Shown: piece after piece, positions 8,864 to 16,251 of the stretch
Position numbering within the stretch: the stretch's first letter is position 1
Layout of the letters: every line of letters begins with the position of its first letter
Assembly (NCBI RefSeq): GCF_030649675.1
Contig: NZ_JAUTDR010000001.1
Location: forward strand, 310,001 to 374,000
DNA: 64,000 nucleotides
Source of the DNA: Haliea sp. E1-2-M8
GTDB lineage: Bacteria > Pseudomonadota > Gammaproteobacteria > Pseudomonadales > Halieaceae
Direction of reading: 5' to 3'
Notes under the pieces: generated by a model
The model's database searches: none
The model's input: only the letters and a program-made list of their open reading frames with translations
Told to the model about the DNA's origin: nothing
Made by a program: the position numbers and the translations under genes

Positions 8864-9919
8864 ATGATAATTATTACGCTTTCCCGTGTAGTTCGCACTA
8901 TCGCATTGTTGCTGGCTTGCCTGAGCACTTTCCACGCTGTTGCCGAACACCCTGATCTCCATGTGCGGGAGCGGGTCATTATCGCCGGCTCCGTCACCCT
9001 GGGCGATGCGCCCACCCGGCTCGCCGACCAATTGGGCCTTTTTGCTGGCGCCGGTGCCGAGGTGGAGGTGACCTCTTACTCCTCCGGGGCCGCGGCCCTG
9101 AACGAGCTGCTGCAGCGCAGGGCGGATTTCGCCCTTACCTCGGCAGCCCCTTTTGCGGCTGCGCTGCTGCAGCAAGAAAAGACAGCGGTGGTCGACGGGG
9201 AAGAGCTGGTGGTGCTCGCGCGCATCAGTCGCTCCAACAACACCCATCATGTGGTGGTGGCCTCCGCGGACGCGGATTTCCCGCCGGGGCAGTTGGTGGG
9301 TCGTAGAATAGGCGTTATGCCCGGCACCACCTCCGAGTATTTCTGGGCCGGCTATGCGCCGCTGCACGGCATCGCCCAGGCCGATGTGCAGCTCGCCCTG
9401 TTGGATGTCGACGCAATGACCGCGGCGCTGCGGGCGCGGGACATTGACGCGGCGGTGGTCTGGGATCCCTGGCCGCGGCGCATTCGGGACGCGCTTGGCG
9501 GCGAGTTGGCGCTATTGTCTGACAGCCGCATCGACAGCATGAGCTGGCTGCTGGTTACCCGGCGCCTCATGGTCGAACAGCACCCGCAGCTCTGCGACGG
9601 CATCCTGCGGGCGTACCTGCGGGCCGAGGAAATTATTCACGATGACCCCGCCCGGGCCCGGGGGCTGGAGGCGGATGCCAGTGGCCTGTCGCTGGGCTAT
9701 GTGCAGCGTCTCGCCGGCGATTTCATTTTCAGTCTGGGTCTGGACTGGTCCCTGCTGAGCGAGATCAATCATCACGTGGCCTGGCGCCTGGCGCAGGCGG
9801 GCGGGGACAGTGACTTCGTGTTCGCGCCAGAGCGGTACCTGGCGCCAGAGCCCCTTGCCAGGGTGGCGCCAATACGCATGTTGCTGCCGCGCTACTGGCA
9901 GCAGGACGCCGCGCGATGA
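8864..9919 (+). CDS. Periplasmic NMT1/SsuA-type solute-binding protein
   Basis: 351 residues from ATG 8864; the frame stays open upstream, but that part lies antisense to the aldo/keto reductase and is rejected. The start is followed by a signal peptide (LSRVVRTIALLLACLSTFHAVAEH). The mature part has the ABC-transporter-like fold of nitrate/sulfonate/taurine or thiamine-precursor binding proteins: GSVTLGDAPTRLADQLGLFAGAG, then RRIGVMPGTTSEYF and DAAVVWDPWP. No ABC permease or ATPase is adjacent. Instead its stop overlaps the start of a membrane EAL protein by 4 nt, so it more likely works as a ligand-sensing partner of that protein than in transport. Confidence 0.82.
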   Translation: MIIITLSRVVRTIALLLACLSTFHAVAEHPDLHVRERVIIAGSVTLGDAPTRLADQLGLFAGAGAEVEVTSYSSGAAALNELLQRRADFALTSAAPFAAALLQQEKTAVVDGEELVVLARISRSNNTHHVVVASADADFPPGQLVGRRIGVMPGTTSEYFWAGYAPLHGIAQADVQLALLDVDAMTAALRARDIDAAVVWDPWPRRIRDALGGELALLSDSRIDSMSWLLVTRRLMVEQHPQLCDGILRAYLRAEEIIHDDPARARGLEADASGLSLGYVQRLAGDFIFSLGLDWSLLSEINHHVAWRLAQAGGDSDFVFAPERYLAPEPLARVAPIRMLLPRYWQQDAAR

Positions 9920-12408
9920 TGCTGCGGCGCATCATCCGGGTCTGTCTGGGCGCCAGCGCGCTTGGCGTGGCGGCACTCGGCGTGACCATCGTACTGGCGT
10001 GGGGGTCCCTGCGCGAACAGCAGCAGTCGCTGTTGCACATTTACGCCATCCAGCAGCGAATGGCGACCCTGTCCCAGGGCATCAATCACCTGCTGCTGCA
10101 GGATCAGCCGGCCTGGAGTGCGCGCGTCCTGGTTGCCGAGGCGCGCCAGCTTGCGTCGGCGATGGGGCTCATCAATTATCGCGATGCGGATGCCGCCAGT
10201 CAGTTCCTGCTGGAACTGGAGGGCAATATCGCCGCCATCGCCGAGCTGGCGCAGCAAAAGTTGTCCGCCACGGAGCAGGCATCGGTGCGCCACGCCCAGG
10301 GCATCCTGGTCAATCAGGTGAGGGCGCACGAAGCGGGCCTGAACGTCGCCGCCCAGGCCGTGCTCGGCAACCATTACAGCGGCGTTGAGCAGGCGGTCTA
10401 TCGCGTCATTTTGACTCTGTTCGCGATGGCGCTGGCCCTGGCGGCCCTGTCCCTGGCGGGCTTCGCCCTGCTGTTCCGCCGTATCGACCAGCCCCTGAAT
10501 GCGCTGAATGAGGGCATTTCGGCTCTGCAGCAGGGGCGGCGTGACCAGCCCATTGTCGTTTCGGCCCGGGATGAATTTGGTGACCTCGCCGAAGGTTTCA
10601 ACCACATGCTCGGTTCCCTGCGCAACCACGAAGAGACGGTGCAGCAGCAGCAGCGGTCCCTGGCCCTGGCGCTGGCGCAGCAGCAAGCCATTTTGGACAC
10701 CCTGCCGGCAAATATCGCCTTGCTCGACAGCGACGGCAAGGTGCTGGATACCAACTCCGGCTGGCAGGCGTTTGCCCGCGACAATGATTACCGCGAGGCG
10801 GATCAGGGGCGGGAGCGCAATTACCTGGCGGTCTGTGATACTGCCACCGGTGCCGACGCGGAAATCGCCGCGGAGGTGGCAAAGGGTCTGCGCGGGATCC
10901 TCAGTGGCGAATCCGGTGCCAACAGCTTCACCCTGACCTACCCCTGCCATTCCCCCGATGAACAGCGCTGGTTCCGACTGATGGCAACCCCGCTGGTGGA
11001 TGGCGGCCAGCACCGCGGCGCGGTGGTGATGCACATCGATGTCACTGAACGCGAGCTGGCGGAGCTCGCTCTCGAGCGCACCGCCTACGAAGACCCGGTG
11101 ACCGGGCTGCCATCCAGGGCGGGCTTCGGCAAGCAGCTCCAAGATACTCCATTGCCGGCGAGTCCCGGTGAGGCCTTCTATATCCTGCTTTGCGATGTGC
11201 GCAAGCTCAACGACATCAACCAGAACTGCGGGTACCTGGCAGGCGATCACCTGCTGCGGGCGCTGGGCCAGCGCCTTGCGGAGAACCTGGTCTCCGGGGA
11301 GCGCATCGGTTCCATGAGCAGCGGTCAGTTTGTCCTGCTCATCGACCACCGTCAGCGCGGCCTGACGACGCCGGGGGAGATCTGGGCCTGGCTCGACACC
11401 CTCATCGATCTACCGTTTTTTGTCGACCAACACACACTGTATATCGACCTGACCCTGGGGCTGACCCTCTGCGATAGTTCTGCCCGGGGCCATGAGGAAC
11501 TGCTGCGTCATGGCCAGCTGGCGCTGCAGACAGCCCGCGAGCGCGGTGAGCGCTGGGTCGCATTCGACCCGGCGCTGGAGAAGCGGGTGCAGGACCGCAT
11601 CTGGACCACCGTGGGCCTGCGCAATGCGCTGGCGGAACGCCATTTTGAACTGCACTATCAGCCCAAGGTCAATCTGGCGGATGGCCAGGTAACCTCCGCC
11701 GAGGCGCTGTTGCGCTGGCGCCACCCTATCCTGGGCTTGCGCCCGCCGGACTCGTTCATTCCGGTGGCCGAGAGCTCCCAGCTCATCGTGCCGATCGGCG
11801 AGTGGGTGCTGCGCGAGGCCTGCGAGAGCCTGAGTTTCTGGCAGAAGCAGGGGCTGCATGCGGCCCGTATCGCGGTCAACGTTTCGATGGTGCAGTTTAT
11901 GCAGTCGGATGTTCCCGCCATGGTATCTCGCATCCTCGACGACGTCGGCATTGATCCCTCCGCGCTGTCCCTGGAGATCACCGAGAGTGTCTTCGAACAG
12001 GAGAGCGAGCACCTGCTGCGGCAGATGGAGGCATTGCAGGCACTGGGCGTACGCCTGTCTCTGGACGACTTCGGTACCGGCTTCTCGTCACTCAGCCACC
12101 TGCGGCGCTACCCGTTTGACGAGATCAAGATTGATCGCAGTTTCATTCGCGATTGCACCGAGAACAGTCACAGCCGCGGCATCGTCGAGGTGATCATGGG
12201 GCTGGCGGCCAACCTGGGCTGCAGCGTCGTCGCCGAGGGTGTGGAGACTGTCGCCCAGCGCGATCTCCTGTTGCAGTTGGGCTGCACTATCGGTCAGGGC
12301 TATTTCTACAGCATGCCGCTGACGGGGGAAGACTTTTACTGGCTGCTGTCCAGCAGCAGCCATTTGCCTCTCAACGAGCAAGCGAAAATAACCGAGGTGA
12401 AAATATGA
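9916..12408 (+). CDS. Membrane c-di-GMP phosphodiesterase: HAMP-PAS-degenerate GGDEF-EAL
   Basis: 830 residues. TM1 is about 11-30, a periplasmic helical region about 31-160, TM2 about 162-187, HAMP about 188-240, PAS about 255-378, GGDEF-like about 385-550 and EAL about 565-810. The GGDEF signature is replaced by SSGQF (residues 468-472), so cyclase activity is not expected. The EAL domain looks intact: EALLRW (E596), NVS, EITES, DDFGTGFSS, IKIDRSF and VVAEGVET. It should hydrolyse c-di-GMP under control of its periplasmic domain, perhaps with the binding protein upstream acting as ligand presenter, as NspS does for MbaA in Vibrio cholerae. That analogy is inference. Confidence 0.9.
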   Translation: MMLRRIIRVCLGASALGVAALGVTIVLAWGSLREQQQSLLHIYAIQQRMATLSQGINHLLLQDQPAWSARVLVAEARQLASAMGLINYRDADAASQFLLELEGNIAAIAELAQQKLSATEQASVRHAQGILVNQVRAHEAGLNVAAQAVLGNHYSGVEQAVYRVILTLFAMALALAALSLAGFALLFRRIDQPLNALNEGISALQQGRRDQPIVVSARDEFGDLAEGFNHMLGSLRNHEETVQQQQRSLALALAQQQAILDTLPANIALLDSDGKVLDTNSGWQAFARDNDYREADQGRERNYLAVCDTATGADAEIAAEVAKGLRGILSGESGANSFTLTYPCHSPDEQRWFRLMATPLVDGGQHRGAVVMHIDVTERELAELALERTAYEDPVTGLPSRAGFGKQLQDTPLPASPGEAFYILLCDVRKLNDINQNCGYLAGDHLLRALGQRLAENLVSGERIGSMSSGQFVLLIDHRQRGLTTPGEIWAWLDTLIDLPFFVDQHTLYIDLTLGLTLCDSSARGHEELLRHGQLALQTARERGERWVAFDPALEKRVQDRIWTTVGLRNALAERHFELHYQPKVNLADGQVTSAEALLRWRHPILGLRPPDSFIPVAESSQLIVPIGEWVLREACESLSFWQKQGLHAARIAVNVSMVQFMQSDVPAMVSRILDDVGIDPSALSLEITESVFEQESEHLLRQMEALQALGVRLSLDDFGTGFSSLSHLRRYPFDEIKIDRSFIRDCTENSHSRGIVEVIMGLAANLGCSVVAEGVETVAQRDLLLQLGCTIGQGYFYSMPLTGEDFYWLLSSSSHLPLNEQAKITEVKI

Positions 12409-12444
12409 CAGAACGCGGAGTGACGCTGGCCCCCGGAGGACGCA

Positions 12445-13482
12445 ATGGCTGAACGGGCGATGCAGTTGACCAAGCGCCCTACCCGGATTTCGGGCTTTGA
12501 CGCGATAAGCCATGGGGGCCTGCCCATGGGCGGGATTACCCTGTTGCAAGGGGATACCGGTACCGGCAAGACCCTGTTTGCCCTGCAGGTGCTCGCCAAT
12601 GCAGTCGAGGCCGGGGACAGTGGGCTGTTCCTCGCTTTCGAAGAGCGCGCGGTGGATGTATTGCGCAACACCTCCGCTCTGGGCTGGAATCTCGAGCCGC
12701 ATCTCGACCACCGGCTGTTCGTGATTGACGGGCGCCCGCCCGGCCAGGTCCAGGTGAGCGGCCAGTTCGATATCGGCGGCCTGCTGGCGGTGCTGTCGGC
12801 GATGGCCGACAAGGTCGAATTGAGCTGGGTAGTCCTCGACGGCATCGACCAGTTGCTCACCCGCGGCGGCAACCTGCACCGGGTTGACAGCGAACTGGTG
12901 CGGCTGCGGGACTGGCTGCGGGACCGGGATGTTACGGTGCTGATGACCGCCAAGGAATCTCCGGAAGGCAACTTCCAGTCCGGCTACCTGGAACAGTTGC
13001 GCTTTGAACTTAATACGGTGATCACGCTGTCTTCGCAGTGGTGCGGGCAGCGGGTGAGCCGTCGCCTGCGGATCGCCAAGTATCGGGGTTCGGCACACGT
13101 GGCCGACGAGGTGCCGCTGCTGATCGGTGCCGGGGGTGTGGTGCTGCCCTATAGCACGCCGCCGTCAGCGGATCCCGTACCCGCCAGCAGCGAGCGCGTC
13201 AGTACCGGGGTCGAGCGTCTGGACATATGCGCTCGGTCGGTATTGAGCTGGGCCCGCACCGGGAGTCTGGCCGGCTGGTCATCGTCGAACGCCGCAGCTG
13301 GCAGGCGCTGGCTGAGTCGCACTTTTTCGCTATCATCGAACATCTCGATAGCGAGCAGCCGGACTGCGTGGTTGTCGACCCTCCGTCGGCACTGGCCAAG
13401 GCCGGCGGCGATACCAGCTCCTACAACACTATCGAGCGCCTCATGGACCTGTTCAAGGCGCGGGGCATTACCTGTGTGGTGA
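12445..13482 (+). CDS. KaiC-like ATPase, N-terminal (CI) part; true homology ends at about 13224
   Basis: Starts at ATG 12445 after the strong site GGAGGA. Residues 1-260 are a complete KaiC/RecA-like domain: Walker A GDTGTGKT (36-43), the Glu pair in FLAFEERAV (66-67), a Walker B-like strand ending WVVLDGID, and the C-terminal strand block. It then begins the second domain (SSERVSTGVERLD) and homology stops at 13224. The rest of this frame to 13482 is out-of-frame translation. The true C-terminal half resumes in another frame at 13227. Walker A and the Glu pair of the second domain, roughly 55-60 residues, are missing. So the gene is broken, or expressed as two pieces, or misassembled. Confidence 0.8.
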   Translation: MAERAMQLTKRPTRISGFDAISHGGLPMGGITLLQGDTGTGKTLFALQVLANAVEAGDSGLFLAFEERAVDVLRNTSALGWNLEPHLDHRLFVIDGRPPGQVQVSGQFDIGGLLAVLSAMADKVELSWVVLDGIDQLLTRGGNLHRVDSELVRLRDWLRDRDVTVLMTAKESPEGNFQSGYLEQLRFELNTVITLSSQWCGQRVSRRLRIAKYRGSAHVADEVPLLIGAGGVVLPYSTPPSADPVPASSERVSTGVERLDICARSVLSWARTGSLAGWSSSNAAAGRRWLSRTFSLSSNISIASSRTAWLSTLRRHWPRPAAIPAPTTLSSASWTCSRRGALPVW

Positions 13483-13979
13483 CCTCGCTGATCGAAACCG
13501 ATGCCCGCACGGACGAGACTTCGGCGGCCCAGGTGTCCACCATCGCCGACACCTGGCTGGCCCTGAACTACCAGATTCACGACGGTGAGCGCAATCGCTC
13601 CATGTCGGTGGTGAAGTCCCGCGGTACCGCCCATTCGAACCAGGTGCGGGAGCTGGTGTTGTCCAGCGACGGGATTCACCTGGCGGATGTCTACGCCTTC
13701 GGCTCCGGGGTGCTGATGGGCACCGCACGCCTGAATCAGGAGCACGCCGCGGCCCGTGAGCGTGAACTGGCACAGCAGCGGCAGGAGCAGCGGCGCCGCC
13801 AGCTCGAACAACAGCTGCATGAATTACGGGCCAGGACCTCGGAGCTGGAAGACGAGCTGGCGGGTGAATCAGCGCTGTTGGCGTCCGACCAGGATCAGGA
13901 TCGGCGTCAGCAGGATGAAATCCTGCACAGCCGCCATGGCATCGCCAAGGCAGAGCATCAGGGGGGGCAGAAAAAATGA
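13227..13979 (+). CDS. KaiC-like ATPase, C-terminal (CII) fragment with coiled-coil tail
   Basis: Opens with MRSVGIELGPHRESGRLVIVE, which normally follows the Walker A half of a KaiC CII domain; CVVVDPPSALAKAG is the Walker B strand. The region to about residue 165 is the rest of the CII core. The remainder (about 170-235) is a long, charged, Gln/Arg-rich coiled coil. An ATG at 13227 exists, but no ribosome-binding site stands out, so separate translation is uncertain. Together with the upstream part this would make a protein of about 570 residues if intact. Its stop overlaps the KaiB-like start by 4 nt. Confidence 0.7.
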   Translation: MRSVGIELGPHRESGRLVIVERRSWQALAESHFFAIIEHLDSEQPDCVVVDPPSALAKAGGDTSSYNTIERLMDLFKARGITCVVTSLIETDARTDETSAAQVSTIADTWLALNYQIHDGERNRSMSVVKSRGTAHSNQVRELVLSSDGIHLADVYAFGSGVLMGTARLNQEHAAARERELAQQRQEQRRRQLEQQLHELRARTSELEDELAGESALLASDQDQDRRQQDEILHSRHGIAKAEHQGGQKK

Positions 13980-14287
13980 TGACCGAACTGGGCGCAAGTA
14001 CGCGCCGCCTGATGCTGTTCCTCGCCGGCGACTCGCCGGGTTCGCGCCGGGCCCGCAGTAACCTGGCAAAGGTACTCGGCGACTACGATCTGGATGATTC
14101 CGCGGTGACCATTGTCAATGTGCTGAGCGAGCCGGTGGTGGCGCTGGACATGAGCGTGTTTGCCACGCCGGCGCTGATCTACGGAGCGGATGAGGCAGAA
14201 AGCAGCCTTTACGGCGATCTCTCCGACGCGGAGACCTTGCGCGGCTTCCTGGAAAGCATCTTCGGTGCCCGGGGACAACGCGCCTGA
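13976..14287 (+). CDS. KaiB-like protein
   Basis: 103 residues with the KaiB signature layout: an N-terminal strand LMLFLAGDSPGSRRARSNL (as in the LYVAGxxPxSxxA block), a middle strand VTIVNVLSEPVVALDMSVFATPALIY (as in the IDVLxxPxxAxxxxIxATPTL block), and YGDLSDAETLRGFLE at the end. The family has a thioredoxin-like fold and binds KaiC. No KaiA is present in the window. Overlap with the KaiC C-terminal frame shows co-translation. Function outside cyanobacteria is not settled (stress or timing roles have been suggested). Confidence 0.82.
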   Translation: MMTELGASTRRLMLFLAGDSPGSRRARSNLAKVLGDYDLDDSAVTIVNVLSEPVVALDMSVFATPALIYGADEAESSLYGDLSDAETLRGFLESIFGARGQRA

Positions 14288-14303
14288 GCTGCCGTGACGG
14301 CCC

Positions 14304-15137
14304 CTAGCTGTTTGCCAGCATCCACTTGCGCAGGCGGTTGGAATCGCCGAATGGGGTGAGTTTGCCGAAGGAATTGAGCAGCACGATCGACACCGGTTCG
14401 CCCTCAATAACCGCCTGCATGACCAGGCAGCGGCCCGCCTCATCGAGGTAGCCGGTTTTGCTCAGGCCGATTTCCCAGCTCTGGTTTTTCAGCAGGCGGT
14501 TGGTGTTGTTGTAGTTGAGGGCGCCGCGGCCGGCAAAGGGGTAGACCTCCATGCCCGGCGTGGTGCTGGCCTCGGTAATCAACGGGTAGCCGCCTGCGGC
14601 GCGCACCATCAGCGCCAGGTCCCGGGCGGTGGACAGGTTGTCGCCGTGCAGGCCTGCCGGATCCGCAAACTGGCTGTTGCGCATGCCCAGCGCTTCCGCT
14701 TTCAGATTCATCGCCGTGACAAAAGCCTTGAGCCCGCCCGGATAGGTGCGCCCCAGCGCGCTGGCGGCACGGTTTTCCGAGGACATCAGCGCCAGCAGCA
14801 GCATTTCCCGCCGGCTCAGGGTGGCGCCGTAGGCAAGCCGGGAGCCGGTCAGCCGTATCAGGTCGCGGTCGTCCCTGGTCACTGTGATCCGCTCGTCCAG
14901 GCCCAATCCCGAATCCAGGATGACCATCGCGGTCATGAGCTTGGTGATGGAGGCAATGGGGCGTACGGTTTCAGTGTCCTTGCCGTAGATGACGTTGCCG
15001 GCGGCGTCGAGGACGATGGCGGAGGCCGATTTAAGCCCCGGGTTGCCGTTGAGCTGGGCAAATTTGCCACCGACTGCAGCAAGCCCGGTGACGGGCAACA
15101 ACAGCATCAGGCACATGGCCCACTGCGACGCTTTCAT
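14304..15137 (-). CDS. pbpG: D-alanyl-D-alanine endopeptidase (PBP7-type)
   Basis: 277 residues with an N-terminal signal peptide (MKASQWAMCLMLLLPVTGLA). It is a serine penicilloyl-transferase fold with all three motifs: S63-I-T-K66, S120-E-N122 and K227-T-G229. The length and lack of a C-terminal anchor fit the PBP7/8 (PbpG) endopeptidase that cuts peptide cross-links in periplasmic peptidoglycan. Its stop lies only 17 nt from the stop of the convergent KaiB-like gene. Confidence 0.9.
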   Translation of the reverse strand: MKASQWAMCLMLLLPVTGLAAVGGKFAQLNGNPGLKSASAIVLDAAGNVIYGKDTETVRPIASITKLMTAMVILDSGLGLDERITVTRDDRDLIRLTGSRLAYGATLSRREMLLLALMSSENRAASALGRTYPGGLKAFVTAMNLKAEALGMRNSQFADPAGLHGDNLSTARDLALMVRAAGGYPLITEASTTPGMEVYPFAGRGALNYNNTNRLLKNQSWEIGLSKTGYLDEAGRCLVMQAVIEGEPVSIVLLNSFGKLTPFGDSNRLRKWMLANS

Positions 15138-15246
15138 GTTTCGGTTCCATGGTTATCAAGGGCTTTGCTCTGCGCCCAGTTTGCCCCAGCACCGGTGCCG
15201 GCACTAGACCCGATCTTTACTTTTCTGAACATTACTCCTGCCCGGG

Positions 15247-16251
15247 TCAGCCGGGCTCCCACTCGGCTCCCGCAGAAACCCGCAGCAGGCCGCGGAAAAT
15301 GCGCTGGGCCGATGTCTCGCCACTCAACACTTTGTAGACGTCACTGGCAATGGGCATCTCCACCCCGTGCTGTTCCGCCAGCGCCATTACCGCGGGCGCA
15401 CTCTTCGCGCCCTCGGCCACCATGAACATCTCCCCGGAGATGGTCGCCATGCTCTTGCCGCGGCCCAGTTCCATGCCGACGTGGCGGTTCCGGCTCTGGG
15501 GGCTGGTGCAGGTGGCGATCATGTCGCCAATGCCCGCGAGCCCGGCAAATGTTTCCGGCTGCCCGCCCATGGCGCAGCCGAGGCGGCTGATCTCCGCCAG
15601 GCCGCGGGTGATCAGGGAGGCCCGGGTATTGTCCCCGGCGCCGAGGCCGTCGCCCATGCCCACGGCGATGGCGATGATGTTTTTCAGCACGCCCCCCAGC
15701 TCACAGCCCACGACATCGGTGTTGGTGTAGACCCGGAACAGGCCGCTGGAAAACAGGCACTGCAGTTCGCGGACGATGATCGCGTCCTCCATTGCGATGA
15801 CACTGGCCGCCGCCTGGCCGGCCATGATCTCCCGCGCCAGGTTGGGGCCCGTGAGCACGCCTACAGGGTGCCCCGGCAGGACCTCGGCGATGATCTCGGT
15901 CATGCGCATGCGGGTGTCCAGTTCCAGCCCCTTGGCCAGGCTGATGATCGGCACCCAGGGCCGGATATGTTCCCGTACCTGTTGCAATACGCCGCGGAAA
16001 TTCTGCGCCGGGACCCCCATGACAATAACATCGGCACCGGCCACGGCTTCGCCAATGTCCGCGGTGGCCCGGAGCTTTTCCGGCAGCCGGGCCCCGGGCA
16101 GGTAGGTCTCGTTGCTGTGCCGTGTGTTGATTTCCTGCACGGTCTCGGGGTTGCGGGCCCAGAGTGTGGCCGGCGCATTGCGGGCGACCAGGGCGGCAAC
16201 CGTGGTGCCCCAGGAACCGCCCCCCAGGAGTCCGACTTTGAGGTTGTTCAT
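15247..16251 (-). CDS. gpsA: Glycerol-3-phosphate dehydrogenase [NAD(P)+]
   Basis: 334 residues, normal for GpsA. The NAD-binding motif GGGSWGTT is at residues 10-17. The catalytic region includes KNIIAIAVGMGDGLGAGDNTRASLITRG, with the conserved Lys and Asn. It reduces dihydroxyacetone phosphate to sn-glycerol 3-phosphate, the substrate of the acyltransferase encoded just upstream. It overlaps that gene by 4 nt and is the last gene of the HAD-PlsC, PlsB-like, GpsA operon. A second gpsA elsewhere in the genome would not be surprising. Confidence 0.95.
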   Translation of the reverse strand: MNNLKVGLLGGGSWGTTVAALVARNAPATLWARNPETVQEINTRHSNETYLPGARLPEKLRATADIGEAVAGADVIVMGVPAQNFRGVLQQVREHIRPWVPIISLAKGLELDTRMRMTEIIAEVLPGHPVGVLTGPNLAREIMAGQAAASVIAMEDAIIVRELQCLFSSGLFRVYTNTDVVGCELGGVLKNIIAIAVGMGDGLGAGDNTRASLITRGLAEISRLGCAMGGQPETFAGLAGIGDMIATCTSPQSRNRHVGMELGRGKSMATISGEMFMVAEGAKSAPAVMALAEQHGVEMPIASDVYKVLSGETSAQRIFRGLLRVSAGAEWEPG

